From the NCBI GenBank assembly GCA_000961725.1, contig LADS01000058.1, positions 186,001 through 250,000 on the forward strand: a stretch of 64,000 bases of DNA, written 5' to 3'. Position 1 is the first letter of the stretch. Every line of letters starts with the position of its first letter. This DNA comes from Desulfobulbaceae bacterium BRH_c16a. Its GTDB lineage: Bacteria; Desulfobacterota; Desulfobulbia; Desulfobulbales; Desulfocapsaceae. Shown piece after piece: positions 23,906-33,106 of this stretch. The position numbers and the translations under genes were made by a program. A model generated the notes under the pieces. It had not been told where the DNA came from. It ran no database searches and worked only from the letters and a program-made list of their open reading frames with translations.

Positions 23906-24388
23906 TCACAGGCGGAGTAGGCCGGCTTCTTCAGGGGTGGCCGAATAGCAGTCGAGGTGAATCAGCCAGTAATGCCGGGGATTGCCGGCAATGGCGGCTT
24001 GAGTCTGCGGAGTGAGCCAGTGGCTGTCGTCGAGCAGGTTGTAGAAATAGGAGTCGATGCCGATGAAGCCGTCGAGAAAATGACTGAGGATATGCAGGGT
24101 CTTGCTGACATAGCCCTGTTCAATGTTCTGCAGGTCCGCGGTGTTTTTGACACCGGTCGATTCCAGTTCGGCGATCAGTTCCCGAACCATCCGGCGATTA
24201 TGGCTTTCCGCCTCCTCGATCCGGTCGAGAAAATCGGCATCGAGGCCCGAGCAGGATTGCTCCTGCCGGGCTTCGATGCAGTCATAGATCACCAGCGAAG
24301 TCAGGTCGAAATACTTGTGGACCTGCCTGCTGCAATGCTCGAAAGAATCTCCGGCGAGCAGGATCTTATGTCGGCTTATTCTTTTCAT
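23906..24388 (-). CDS. Unknown helical protein coupled to fprA
   Basis: 160 residues. The ATG at 24388 overlaps the fprA stop (ATGA), so the pair is probably translationally coupled. A much longer in-frame extension across fprA is not credible. The protein is mostly helical, with Cys19, Cys36 and Cys46, many histidines and acidic residues (ESHNRRMVRELIAELE, HILSHFLDGFIGIDS, NPRHYWLIHLDCYS), and no signal peptide. I do not recognise the family. A role in O2/NO detoxification is suggested only by coupling to fprA. Confidence 0.6.
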   Translation of the reverse strand: MKRISRHKILLAGDSFEHCSRQVHKYFDLTSLVIYDCIEARQEQSCSGLDADFLDRIEEAESHNRRMVRELIAELESTGVKNTADLQNIEQGYVSKTLHILSHFLDGFIGIDSYFYNLLDDSHWLTPQTQAAIAGNPRHYWLIHLDCYSATPEEAGLLRL

Positions 24389-25593
24389 GCAGCTTTTTCC
24401 ATGCTGCTTTCGGAAACACGTTTGCCGATTCTCCTGCCCATCTCGATACACTCTTCGAGTTTTTTGTCGTCGGGAACGTATTTCAATCGCAGCCCTTCCT
24501 CGATCAACTCGATTTTCATATCCTCCAGAGCGGTGTTCATCAGGCCGACCGCTTCGCCGCTCCAGCCGTAGGAGCCAAAGGCAGCGCCGAATTTGTTGGT
24601 CGGTTTCAGGCCCCGCATATACATGAGAAAGCCGGCCATGCGCGGCAGCAGGCCGTTGTTGAGGGTGGAAGATCCGAGGATGACGGCTTTGGCGCCAAGC
24701 ACCTGGGTCATCACGTCGCTGCGATGATGCACTTTCAGGTTGATCATGCTGGTGCTTACCCCTGCTTCCCTCAGACCGACGCCGATGGCATGGGCCATCG
24801 TTTCGGTGGAATGCCACATGGAATCGTAAATAACCAGCACCTTGCCGTCGGATTCATTGCGGCTCCATTTATCGTATGCCGCAAGAATCTTGCTCTGGTG
24901 AGTTCGCCAGATAACGCCATGGTCGGGCGCTATCATCTTGATGTCGAGATTCATCGAGGCGACCGCTGCCAGCAGTTTGCGGATTAGCGGCGCATACAGG
25001 TAAAGAATGTTGGCATAGTACTTGGCGCTCTCGTGCATGACCTCGGACATATCCACCTGATCGTCGAATCGTTCGCTGGTGGCGTAATGCTGGCCGAAGG
25101 CATCGCTGGAAAAGAGGATGCCGTCTTCTTTAACGTAACTGAACATGGAATCGGGCCAGTGCAGCATCCGCGTTTCCAGGAACTGGATGGTCCGTTTGCC
25201 AAGGCTGATCTCGCTGCCGGTCTTGACGACCTCGAACGGCCAGTCTTCGCGGTGGAAATGTTCGATTATAGCCTTCTGGCCCATCGGCGAACAGAAAATC
25301 TTTTCCGGTTTGACAATATCCATCAGCTCCGGCAGACTTCCCGAATGATCCATTTCGACATGGTTGATAACCAGGTAATCGATTTTTGCCGGATCGACGA
25401 CAGCTCGGATATTCCGCAGCATCTCGTCCATATGCGAACGTTTTACGGTGTCGAACAGGGTGATTTTTTCATCGACGATAAGAAATGCGTTGTAGGTGGT
25501 CCCCCTGTATGTAGAGTAGCCGTGAAAGTCTCTCACGTCCCAGTCGACAGCTCCAACCCAGTAAATTCCTTTGGCGAGTTCAGTTGTGCTCAT
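24385..25593 (-). CDS. fprA: FprA family A-type flavodiiron protein
   Basis: 402 residues. The N-terminal metallo-beta-lactamase-like domain has NHVEMDHSGSLPEL, the HxExDH diiron ligands, and HWPDSMFSY and PDHGVIWR with later ligands. The C-terminal flavodoxin domain begins near VLVIYDSMWHSTETMAHA (FMN phosphate loop) and has GSSTLNNGLLPRM. Such proteins reduce O2 to water or NO to N2O using rubredoxin or similar donors; no rubredoxin is fused here. Upstream gene of the operon with the unknown 160-residue protein and perhaps the methyltransferase. Confidence 0.95.
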   Translation of the reverse strand: MSTTELAKGIYWVGAVDWDVRDFHGYSTYRGTTYNAFLIVDEKITLFDTVKRSHMDEMLRNIRAVVDPAKIDYLVINHVEMDHSGSLPELMDIVKPEKIFCSPMGQKAIIEHFHREDWPFEVVKTGSEISLGKRTIQFLETRMLHWPDSMFSYVKEDGILFSSDAFGQHYATSERFDDQVDMSEVMHESAKYYANILYLYAPLIRKLLAAVASMNLDIKMIAPDHGVIWRTHQSKILAAYDKWSRNESDGKVLVIYDSMWHSTETMAHAIGVGLREAGVSTSMINLKVHHRSDVMTQVLGAKAVILGSSTLNNGLLPRMAGFLMYMRGLKPTNKFGAAFGSYGWSGEAVGLMNTALEDMKIELIEEGLRLKYVPDDKKLEECIEMGRRIGKRVSESSMEKAA

Positions 25594-25848
25594 TATTGCT
25601 CCGTTTTAAGATTATATTTGTCAGCTGCCGACGAGGTAAGCAACCGATTTTCCAATAATGTATAAATATAAATTGATGAAAAATTAGGTTTATCCCATGA
25701 TAATTGACAGGACCAACTATTACAACAAAAGGATAGTGGCCGGGACGGGAAACGACACAATTTGTATATTTTACTCAGGAATGATTATTATAACTTCACA
25801 GTCCGAAAAAGCTACCCAATAAATAATCAGCAGGACGAGGATCATTTC

Positions 25849-26049
25849 ATGAAAAAAACGCCGGTTATAGATCTCGGGCGATGTACCGAATGCGCAGGTT
25901 GTATCGAGATAGCCCCTGAAGTATTCCGGTACAACTCGGCTACCGGGATGATGGAAGTTGCAGATCTGCTTCGATACCCGGAGGATCTTGTCGATGAAGC
26001 TATCAAAAACTGTCCGGAAGACTGCGTTTCCTGGGAAATCGACCACTGA
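25849..26049 (+). CDS. Single-cluster [4Fe-4S] ferredoxin
   Basis: 66 residues from the ATG at 25849; the longer upstream frame is not needed. DLGRCTECAGCIEIAPEVF gives C-x2-C-x2-C, where the position usually occupied by CP is AP, and NCPEDCVSW near the C-terminus supplies the remote cysteine. This fits a one-cluster ferredoxin of the Desulfovibrio/Thermotoga type. Divergent from fprA and upstream of the histidine kinase; its partner could be either or neither. Confidence 0.85.
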   Translation: MKKTPVIDLGRCTECAGCIEIAPEVFRYNSATGMMEVADLLRYPEDLVDEAIKNCPEDCVSWEIDH

Positions 26050-26297
26050 GAGATCGACTGTTGCGGTGATGAATAGGTAAAAATACCTACCAATTAAAGG
26101 CAGATATACCAACTTGATTTTATCGAGATAATAAGTAATTATACATCAAGCTGAATGAGTGATAATACTTCCGGCTTATGTTATTGATGTTTTTCCACCG
26201 GAAAGTCGGTAGAACCCGTAATCGGTTCCGGTGTCAGAGAGAATCCATGTAGTATCAGTATCGCGAAACCACCTACTTGCAGACAGCACAGAACTCC

Positions 26298-28412
26298 ATG
26301 AGCAAAGTATTCGACCGGATAGCCATCAAGCTTGTTTCCTGGCTGGTCTTCTTCAGTTTGTTGCTGGCGATCGTCAGCACCCTCGGACAGGTGTATTTCG
26401 ATTATCGACAGGACGAAAAGAAAATTGCCGAAACACTCGACAACATCGCCTGGCAACAGTTGCCCCAGGTTACTCAGGGCATTCTGACCGGCGATACGGG
26501 TATTGTTGATTCGGTGCTCGGCAAACTGGTTCGTTCAAGCGGTATTGCCTATGCGGCAGTCACTATCGACGAAGAGGTTGTGTGGCAGCAAGGCCGCCCG
26601 AACGGTAAGGGATTGTCTTCCAAATATTTTCTCTTTTCGGATGTCGGCGAGAGCCCACCCCTGGGTACGCTTGAGGTCATCGCCGACACCAAGCCGATCT
26701 GGCACAATTTTGCCCTTCGTTTCCTGGAGATGCTCTTCAGCAACGGCTTCAAGATATTTCTTGTCGCCGGGTTCACCTTTCTGATGTTTCAATATCTGGT
26801 TACCAGGCATCTCGAATCCCTCGCCCAGCAGATACACCATCTCGATGTCTCGAAACCGGGCGCCCCCCTCAAGCTTGAACGTAACAGCAGAGTGCAGCAT
26901 GACGAGCTCGATGAGGTTGTTTTAGGGCTCAACACCATGCAGGATCGAGCGCGGCAGGCATATGAGTCGCTTGCCCGCAACGAACAGCGGTTGCTGCTTT
27001 TCTTCGATTCGACTGAAGAGGCCATCATCGGAGTGGACAGCGACAGTGTCTGTTCCTTCGCCAATGACGCCTGTTTGAAAATGCTGGGGCTGAGTGACTA
27101 TGAGGATATAATCGGCAAAGGGCTTCATGAGTTGTTTGTGCATTCGGTGTTGAACAATAAAACCGAGGTGACCGAAGAGGGGGTGGTGTGCCAGGTGCTG
27201 ACCCAGGGGCGGGCCTTGCAGTGTGAGGACGGATTCATTACCATGTCCGGTGGCCGGCGGCTTTTTACAGCTCTTCGCGCATATCCGGTGTTTAAAAAGG
27301 GAATCGTCATGGGTGCCCTTGTCTTTATCAATGATAACAGCGAAAAGAGAAAACTCCTGCGGGAACGCGAGCTGTTGAGCGAGGCGATCGAGCAGGTGCC
27401 GGTGATGATAATGATTGCCGGTTCCGATGCAACCATACAGTACGTGAACGCCGGTCTGGAGCGTTTGACCGGCTTTTCCCGAGAGGAGTTGCTGGGCCGG
27501 CCGGCGAGTTTTTTTGTGGAAAATGCATTGGTGGACGGCGGGAAAAATGCTGCCATCGAAGCCAGCTTGCAAGCCGGGAAACAATGGGAAGGGGTGCTGG
27601 AGACGAAGTCGAAAAGCGGCAAGCCCTTGAAATTTTATTCCGTTATTTCGCCTGTCTTCGACGATCAGAACAGGATGGTCAATACCATATCCGTTTCGAG
27701 GGAAGTGTCGTATGAAGTTGCCCTGCACAACGAATTGATCAATGCCAAGAAAATGGAAGCGGTAAACCGTTTGTCCTCGAGTTTCGCCCACGAGTTCGGC
27801 AATCCGCTATTTGGTGTACGTTCCGTCTTGCGGGATATCACCGATCGGGTTGCGCTGGCCGAAGAGGATAAGTCGCTCCTGGAGTTGGCCTACAAGGAAT
27901 GCGAGAGGATGAGAAAGATGGTCCAGGAGTTTCAATCGCTCTACCGGGAATCGACCTCGGTGGATGAATTGCAGACCGTCAATAGAATCATGATTGCTGT
28001 GCTGGAGGCAGCCGGACCCTTGCTGGCCATGCATAATGTCACCTATACCCTTCAACTTATCGAAGAAACAAATGAAGTATCCGCCAATACCGCCAAGTTG
28101 TCCCTGGTGCTGAGAAAAATTGTGGTCAATGCCATTGAAGCGATGTCTGCGACGGGCGGGATTCTACAGATCGGTTCCCTTCTGCAGGAGGACTTTCTGG
28201 TTATAAGCATCGGAGATGGCGGGCGCGGTATTAAAAAAGAATATCATGAACTTATCTTCGAACCCTTCTTCTCGACAAAACCGGTGGTAGAGGGTGCCGG
28301 TCTCGGCCTGTCGGTGGCCTATGGCACCATGAAAAGCCTTGGCGGGAAAATAACGTTTACAAGCGAGGAGGGGAAGGGGACCCTGTTTCATATCCATCTC
28401 CCTCTGGAGTGA
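26298..28412 (+). CDS. PAS-containing sensor histidine kinase (orphan)
   Basis: 704 residues from the ATG at 26298; TTG at 26277 is the alternative. There is a transmembrane helix at about 10-30, a periplasmic sensor of about 130 residues, a second TM helix near 160-180, and a HAMP-like linker. Two PAS domains follow (around ARNEQRLLLFFDSTEEAI and EAIEQVPVMIMIAGSDA). The dimerisation helix has SSFAHEFGNPLFG with the phospho-acceptor histidine, and the ATPase domain has VVNAIEAM (N box), GDGGRGI (G1) and GAGLGLSV (G2). No response regulator is adjacent. Its signal is unknown; the neighbours suggest redox or NO stress. Confidence 0.92.
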   Translation: MSKVFDRIAIKLVSWLVFFSLLLAIVSTLGQVYFDYRQDEKKIAETLDNIAWQQLPQVTQGILTGDTGIVDSVLGKLVRSSGIAYAAVTIDEEVVWQQGRPNGKGLSSKYFLFSDVGESPPLGTLEVIADTKPIWHNFALRFLEMLFSNGFKIFLVAGFTFLMFQYLVTRHLESLAQQIHHLDVSKPGAPLKLERNSRVQHDELDEVVLGLNTMQDRARQAYESLARNEQRLLLFFDSTEEAIIGVDSDSVCSFANDACLKMLGLSDYEDIIGKGLHELFVHSVLNNKTEVTEEGVVCQVLTQGRALQCEDGFITMSGGRRLFTALRAYPVFKKGIVMGALVFINDNSEKRKLLRERELLSEAIEQVPVMIMIAGSDATIQYVNAGLERLTGFSREELLGRPASFFVENALVDGGKNAAIEASLQAGKQWEGVLETKSKSGKPLKFYSVISPVFDDQNRMVNTISVSREVSYEVALHNELINAKKMEAVNRLSSSFAHEFGNPLFGVRSVLRDITDRVALAEEDKSLLELAYKECERMRKMVQEFQSLYRESTSVDELQTVNRIMIAVLEAAGPLLAMHNVTYTLQLIEETNEVSANTAKLSLVLRKIVVNAIEAMSATGGILQIGSLLQEDFLVISIGDGGRGIKKEYHELIFEPFFSTKPVVEGAGLGLSVAYGTMKSLGGKITFTSEEGKGTLFHIHLPLE

Positions 28413-28587
28413 TCGTTTGCAATGCCGTCTTCGCGGTTTAAGACCTCATCTTCTATGTCCTTCCTGAAATTTCCCTGAAAAAGATTATTGTTGTTTGAAG
28501 AACGGTGAGCGGAAAGGTAGATTTATACTGTCCGTTTTGTTACTATGGCTGCCTTTGACATAATAGACTCTTCAAGGCCGGATCTTC

Positions 28588-30606
28588 ATGGAAAATCCTT
28601 TTCAACTTGTAACCAATTTCGAGCCCTCGGGCGATCAGCCGGTTGCCGTACAGGCGCTTGCCGAAGGTCTTCAGGCTGGGATCAAAAGCCAGGTTCTGCT
28701 CGGCGTGACCGGGTCCGGCAAGACCTTTACCATCGCCAACGTCATTGAAAAGGTCCAGCGGCCGACTTTGGTCATCGCGCCCAACAAGACCTTGGCTGCC
28801 CAGCTTTTCGGCGAGTTCAAGGAGCTTTTTCCACACAATGCAGTGGAGTATTTCGTCTCCTATTACGATTATTATCAGCCGGAGGCCTATATTCCCCAGT
28901 CGGACAGTTACATCGAGAAGGATTCGGCGATAAACGATGCAATCGACAAGATGCGCCACTCCGCCACCCGGTCGCTGCTGACCCGCAGCGATGTTCTGAT
29001 CGTCGCCTCGGTGTCGTGTATCTATGGTCTCGGTTCTCCCGACGAATATAAAAACATGCACCTTTTCCTGCGTAAAGGGCAGGATTCCCCCATCGAAGAT
29101 GTTCATCGCCGTCTGGTGTTCATGCAGTATGAACGCAACGATGTGTCGTTTCATCGCGGGACATTCCGGGTGCGGGGCGATGTGCTGGATATTTTTCCCG
29201 TTCACGAGGAAGACCGGTCGATTCGGGTCGAGTTTTTCGGCGATACCGTCGAGGCGATCACGATGATCGATCCTCTGCGCGGCGTGGTGCTGGAGCGGCT
29301 GGATGAATACACCGTCTTTCCGGGCAGTCACTTCGTCACCTCGAAAGATCGGCTGCAGCGGGCGGTTACCACCATTAAAGACGAGCTTCAGGAGCGGCTC
29401 GAAGAGTTTTACCGGCAAAACAGACTGGTCGAGGCCCAGCGTCTGGAGCAGCGGACCATGTTCGATCTGGAGATGATCCAGGAGCTCGGCTACTGCACCG
29501 GAATCGAAAACTACAGCCGTCACCTGACCGGCAAAATGCCTGGCGTGCCGCCGCCGAACCTTCTCGATTATTTTCCCGAAGATTATCTCCTGGTCGTCGA
29601 TGAAAGCCATATCGCCATCGGTCAGCTTAACGGCATGTACAATGGCGACCGGTCGAGAAAGCAGACCCTGGTCGACTACGGCTTCAGGCTGCCGTCGGCG
29701 CTCGACAACCGCCCTTTGCGCTTTGATGAATTCGCCCGGCGGATCAACCAGATCATCTATGTTTCGGCCACGCCCGGCAACTATGAGCTGGAACAGGCCG
29801 AGGGCCGGGTGGTCGAGCAGGTGATTCGTCCCACCGGCCTCCTTGATCCGCGGATCGAAGTCCGGCCGGCCACCAGCCAGGTCGACGATCTGCTCGAGGA
29901 GATCCGCCTGCGGACCAATCAGGGCGAAGCCGTGCTGGTGACGACGCTGACCAAACGGATGGCCGAGGATTTGACCGACTACTATGAAAAACTTGGCATC
30001 CGGGTTCGTTACCTGCATTCGGATATTAAAACCCTGGCGCGGGTCGAACTCATTCGCGATCTGCGGATGGGCGAGTTCGACGTGCTGATCGGCATCAACC
30101 TGCTGCGCGAAGGTCTGGATATCCCGGAGGTGTCGCTGGTCGCCGTTCTCGATGCGGACAAGGAGGGGTTTCTGCGGTCCGAGCGGTCGCTTATCCAGAC
30201 CTGCGGCCGGGCTGCCCGTAATTCCGACGGCATGGTGATCATGTATGCCGATCACATCACCGGGTCGATGCGCTATACCATCGAAGAAACGGAGCGCAGG
30301 AGAAAAATTCAGGAGGCGTACAACCGCAGGCACGGGTTGGAGCCCAGGACGATTATTTCCGCCGTCAAGGATTCGATGCAGCAGCATCTGCAGAAATCCG
30401 GCTACATTGCCGCCGATCACAGCGCGGCACTGCTCGAGACGGCGGAACAGCTGCCGGTCTTCTCCTCGGTGAAAGATCTGGAAAAAGAGGTTCGTAAACT
30501 GGAAGAGCAGATGCACCGGGCGGCAAAGGAACTGGCTTTTGAAAAGGCGGCGGAACTGCGTGACCGGATCAAAAAAATTCGGATGCTGGAGATAGAGATA
30601 GGATGA
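28588..30606 (+). CDS. uvrB: UvrABC excinuclease subunit B
   Basis: 672 residues, full length. GVTGSGKTFT is Walker A, YYDYYQPEAYIPQSD is the beta-hairpin that probes damaged DNA, and VVDESH is the DEAH-like box. The helicase C half contains TLTKRMAEDLTDYY and GLDIPEVSLVAVLDADKEG. The C-terminus is a UVR motif (LEEQMHRAAKELAFEKAAELRD, split) for UvrC contact. Nucleotide excision repair in the cytoplasm. Its stop overlaps the start of the DUF374 gene (ATGA). Confidence 0.98.
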   Translation: MENPFQLVTNFEPSGDQPVAVQALAEGLQAGIKSQVLLGVTGSGKTFTIANVIEKVQRPTLVIAPNKTLAAQLFGEFKELFPHNAVEYFVSYYDYYQPEAYIPQSDSYIEKDSAINDAIDKMRHSATRSLLTRSDVLIVASVSCIYGLGSPDEYKNMHLFLRKGQDSPIEDVHRRLVFMQYERNDVSFHRGTFRVRGDVLDIFPVHEEDRSIRVEFFGDTVEAITMIDPLRGVVLERLDEYTVFPGSHFVTSKDRLQRAVTTIKDELQERLEEFYRQNRLVEAQRLEQRTMFDLEMIQELGYCTGIENYSRHLTGKMPGVPPPNLLDYFPEDYLLVVDESHIAIGQLNGMYNGDRSRKQTLVDYGFRLPSALDNRPLRFDEFARRINQIIYVSATPGNYELEQAEGRVVEQVIRPTGLLDPRIEVRPATSQVDDLLEEIRLRTNQGEAVLVTTLTKRMAEDLTDYYEKLGIRVRYLHSDIKTLARVELIRDLRMGEFDVLIGINLLREGLDIPEVSLVAVLDADKEGFLRSERSLIQTCGRAARNSDGMVIMYADHITGSMRYTIEETERRRKIQEAYNRRHGLEPRTIISAVKDSMQQHLQKSGYIAADHSAALLETAEQLPVFSSVKDLEKEVRKLEEQMHRAAKELAFEKAAELRDRIKKIRMLEIEIG

Positions 30607-31274
30607 CGGAAGGTGCGTTGAACAGTGTGCTGCTGCGGGTGGTGCCATGGAGCCTTGCCCTCATCATGCGGGTATGGTTTTTTACCTGCAGGGTAACGGT
30701 GCATAATCCGGAAAATCTGCTCGATCCAAAAAAAACCGGGCAACCGGTAATAGCCTCGTTCTGGCACTATTCGATCATCTATTTTTTCTATTTTCAGCGG
30801 GGAAATGCGGTAACCGCCATGGTCAGCGCCAGCAGGGACGGCGAGTATATCGCCAGACTGGCAAAACAGTTCGGCTATGAAACGGCACGCGGCTCGAGGA
30901 ACAATAAAGGGGTCGAAGCACTCAAGGGTCTGCTGCGGGCGGTTCGAAAGGGCAACAGCGGCGCGATTGTCGCGGACGGCTCCCAGGGACCGGCGAGAAT
31001 AGCCCAGCCCGGCGCGATACTGCTGGCCTCGCGGACCGGCGCCCCTTTACTGCCCATGCTGTGGTCGGCTTCGCGCTATTATACCGTGCGCTCCTGGGAT
31101 AAGACCGTCATTCCCAAGCCGTTTTCCCGCATCGATATTTTTTATGGCGAGCCGCTTCATGTGCCGGCGGAGTTGAAGGCGGAGGGGGTCGAGGAGTACC
31201 GGCTGCTGCTGGAACGGCGGCTGAATGAGCTGTACGACACAGCCTGGGGCCAACATGACAAAACCGGACATTAG
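30603..31274 (+). CDS. DUF374 / lysophospholipid-acyltransferase-like protein
   Basis: 223 residues. IASFWHYSIIYFFYF, SASRDGEYIARLAKQFGYETARGSS-type segment with R-G-S-R-N-N-K-G, and VADGSQGPARIAQPGAILLASRTGAPLLP (split) are characteristic of DUF374, a branch of the LPLAT superfamily related to LpxL. One N-terminal membrane helix is likely. It may acylate lipid A or a phospholipid at the inner face; specificity is not evident. Translationally coupled to uvrB by a four-base overlap. Its stop TAG at 31272-31274 begins a family-2 repeat. Confidence 0.82.
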   Translation: MTEGALNSVLLRVVPWSLALIMRVWFFTCRVTVHNPENLLDPKKTGQPVIASFWHYSIIYFFYFQRGNAVTAMVSASRDGEYIARLAKQFGYETARGSRNNKGVEALKGLLRAVRKGNSGAIVADGSQGPARIAQPGAILLASRTGAPLLPMLWSASRYYTVRSWDKTVIPKPFSRIDIFYGEPLHVPAELKAEGVEEYRLLLERRLNELYDTAWGQHDKTGH

Positions 31275-31332
31275 TACCTTATTTTTCGGGAATGAATTTC
31301 GTTAAGGTACTTATACCCCTGGTGGGGTATTG
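31272..31332. repeat. Family-2 palindromic repeat, copy A
   Basis: TAGTACCTTA at the start and TAAGGTAC at 31303-31310 form a hairpin enclosing ATGAATTTCG. It is followed by a second hairpin TACCCC-TGGT-GGGGTA at 31314-31329. Related copies lie at 33664 and 60278. The leading TAG is the stop codon of the DUF374 gene. Confidence 0.85.
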
Positions 31333-31354
31333 AGAAAAAATACGGCAAGAAACA

Positions 31355-32728
31355 ATGGAACAATCGGCAATGCAGAAGAAAGGGATAGTGATCGCCGGCC
31401 TGGCCGGCGGATCGGGAAAGAGTGTCGTCTCGGTGGGTATTACGGCGGCTCTGACGAGACGCGGCCGAAGAGTCGTGCCCTTCAAGAAAGGGCCGGATTA
31501 CATCGATGCCGGGTGGCTGCAGCTGGCCGCCGGGAGGAAATGCTACAATCTCGATCCGTATCTCATGACCGGAGCTTCGATTGTCGAATCCTTTGCCGGC
31601 CGTTCCCGCGATGCCGATATCGTTGTCGTCGAAGGCAACAGGGGCCTCTTCGACGGCGTCAATGCCTCGGGGGGATATTCCACGGCCGATCTGGCGCTGA
31701 CCCTCGGCCTGCCGGTTGTGCTGGTGGTCAATTGCACCAAAACAACGCGGACGGTTGCCGCCATGGTGCTCGGATGCCTGAAATTCGACGAGCGACTCGA
31801 TATCCGGGGCGTCATCCTCAATCAGATCGCCACCGAGCGCCAACGCCTGCTGGTTACCGAAGCGGTTGAGAAGTATACCGGGATTCCGGTGCTCGGTTCG
31901 GTGCCGCGATTAAAAAGGGACATCTTTCCCATGCGTCACCTGGGCATGGTCCCCCATCAGGAGTATGGGGACAGCAATGAGGCTCTCGCTTATCTGGCCG
32001 ATCTCATTTCGGACAATATCGACCTCGACCGGCTTGAGCAGGTTATGGCTCCCGTGCCGGAGGCGACTGAAGTCACTACTCGAGCAGATATACCGGGCAA
32101 GGTGAAAATAGGTGTTCTGCAGGATGCTGCCTTTCAGTTCTATTACTCGGAAAATCTCGAAGCCCTGGAGAGGGCAGGGGCTGAACTGGTCTATATCGAT
32201 GCCATGCGGGCTCCGGCCCTGCCGAAAATCGCCGGTTTATATATCGGCGGCGGTTTCCCGGAAACCGGGGCCAGGGAACTGGCGGCCAATACCGCATTCC
32301 GGCATTCGGTGAAACAGGCCGCAGACGATGGGCTGCCGATCTATGCCGAATGCGGCGGCCTCATCTACCTTGGCCGCTCGATTGTTCTCGATGGCGAGGA
32401 ATTTCCCCTGGCCGGGATTTTTCCGGTGCAGTTCGGCATGGCGAAAAAACCTCAAGCCCACGGTTATACGATATTCCGGGTGGAAGGGGATAACGCCTTT
32501 TACGACCGCGGGTCTGAAGTGAAGGGGCATGAGTTCCGCTACTCGAAGATTCTCGACTGGCAGGGCACGGACGAGCAGCTGGTTTTAAAAATGGTCAGGG
32601 GAAACGGCTTCACCAACGGCCGGGATGGGCTGGTCTATAATAATGTTCTTGCGCTCTATACCCATGTCCACGCCGACGGCACTCCGGAATGGGCGGACAA
32701 TTTTGTCGGCAGGTGCCGCAGGCGATAA
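31355..32728 (+). CDS. cbiA: Cobyrinate a,c-diamide synthase (CbiA/CobB family)
   Basis: 457 residues. GLAGGSGKSVVSVG is the P-loop, KKGPDYIDAGWLQLAAGR is the family signature, and EGNRGLFDGVNASG follows. The C-terminal glutaminase domain has GGGFPETGARELA, YAECGGLIYLG with the nucleophile cysteine, and the final HVHADG histidine. The enzyme amidates the a and c side chains of cobyrinic acid with glutamine and ATP. Sulfate reducers also carry a related DsrN in dsr clusters, thought to amidate sirohaem; no dsr gene is near, so CbiA is preferred. No cobalamin riboswitch is visible upstream. Confidence 0.9.
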   Translation: MEQSAMQKKGIVIAGLAGGSGKSVVSVGITAALTRRGRRVVPFKKGPDYIDAGWLQLAAGRKCYNLDPYLMTGASIVESFAGRSRDADIVVVEGNRGLFDGVNASGGYSTADLALTLGLPVVLVVNCTKTTRTVAAMVLGCLKFDERLDIRGVILNQIATERQRLLVTEAVEKYTGIPVLGSVPRLKRDIFPMRHLGMVPHQEYGDSNEALAYLADLISDNIDLDRLEQVMAPVPEATEVTTRADIPGKVKIGVLQDAAFQFYYSENLEALERAGAELVYIDAMRAPALPKIAGLYIGGGFPETGARELAANTAFRHSVKQAADDGLPIYAECGGLIYLGRSIVLDGEEFPLAGIFPVQFGMAKKPQAHGYTIFRVEGDNAFYDRGSEVKGHEFRYSKILDWQGTDEQLVLKMVRGNGFTNGRDGLVYNNVLALYTHVHADGTPEWADNFVGRCRRR

Positions 32729-32744
32729 GGCGGCACCTGCCGAC
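32705..32744 (+). terminator. Strong hairpin overlapping the cbiA stop codon
   Basis: GTCGGCAGGTGCCG (32705-32718) pairs perfectly with CGGCACCTGCCGAC (32731-32744) around a 12-base loop containing the TAA stop at 32726-32728. No T-run follows, so it may block exonucleases or act with Rho. Confidence 0.55.
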
Positions 32745-32764
32745 AACCTCCTAGGATGAGCGGG

Positions 32765-33106
32765 TCAATGGGAGGTAGCGGAGCCAAGCACCTTCAGGCT
32801 TATCTGCTGCTGCTCCTCTTCGCTCGGGGCCGGTTCCACCCAGTGGATGAATGACTCCTTGACCCGCATGAAGTCGCCGTGGTCTTCCTTGCACTTGGCG
32901 CAGATGCTCTGAGCCTCATCCCGGTACATGATGATTTTCGACGCCGGCTCGCCTTCCTTCGATACCGCGGCCATTTTTCGACAGCCGCAGTCGAGACGAA
33001 TGACCACCACACCAATGCCATCCGGGCTTCCCTCAAGAATGCCTTCAATCATCGCCTGTTCGCGTTTTTCCACCATCATTTTTATTTTGTCTTTTTTGTC
33101 TTTCAT
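32765..33106 (-). CDS. Small cysteine-containing protein of unknown function
   Basis: 113 residues. The N-terminus is highly charged (MKDKKDKIKMMVEKREQ), the middle has VIRLDCGCRKMAAV and the next part SICAKCKEDHGDF, giving CxC and CxxC pairs that could bind one metal. No signal peptide. I do not recognise a named family. It is convergent with cbiA and divergent from the ferredoxin gene. Confidence 0.6.
   Translation of the reverse strand: MKDKKDKIKMMVEKREQAMIEGILEGSPDGIGVVVIRLDCGCRKMAAVSKEGEPASKIIMYRDEAQSICAKCKEDHGDFMRVKESFIHWVEPAPSEEEQQQISLKVLGSATSH

Noticed and set aside
23906..24817. 303-residue protein in this frame
   Set aside because: The first 143 codons overlap fprA in another frame; the ATG at 24388 with ATGA overlap is the credible start.
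28543..30648. 701-residue frame opposite uvrB
   Set aside because: Fully antisense to the well-supported uvrB; high GC codons leave the complementary frame open.
31275..31354. Cobalamin riboswitch before cbiA
   Set aside because: The gap is only 80 bases and is mostly family-2 repeat; no B12-box is seen.
31355..32728. Calling the gene dsrN
   Set aside because: DsrN is defined by its dsr context; no dsrA, dsrB or dsrD is near.
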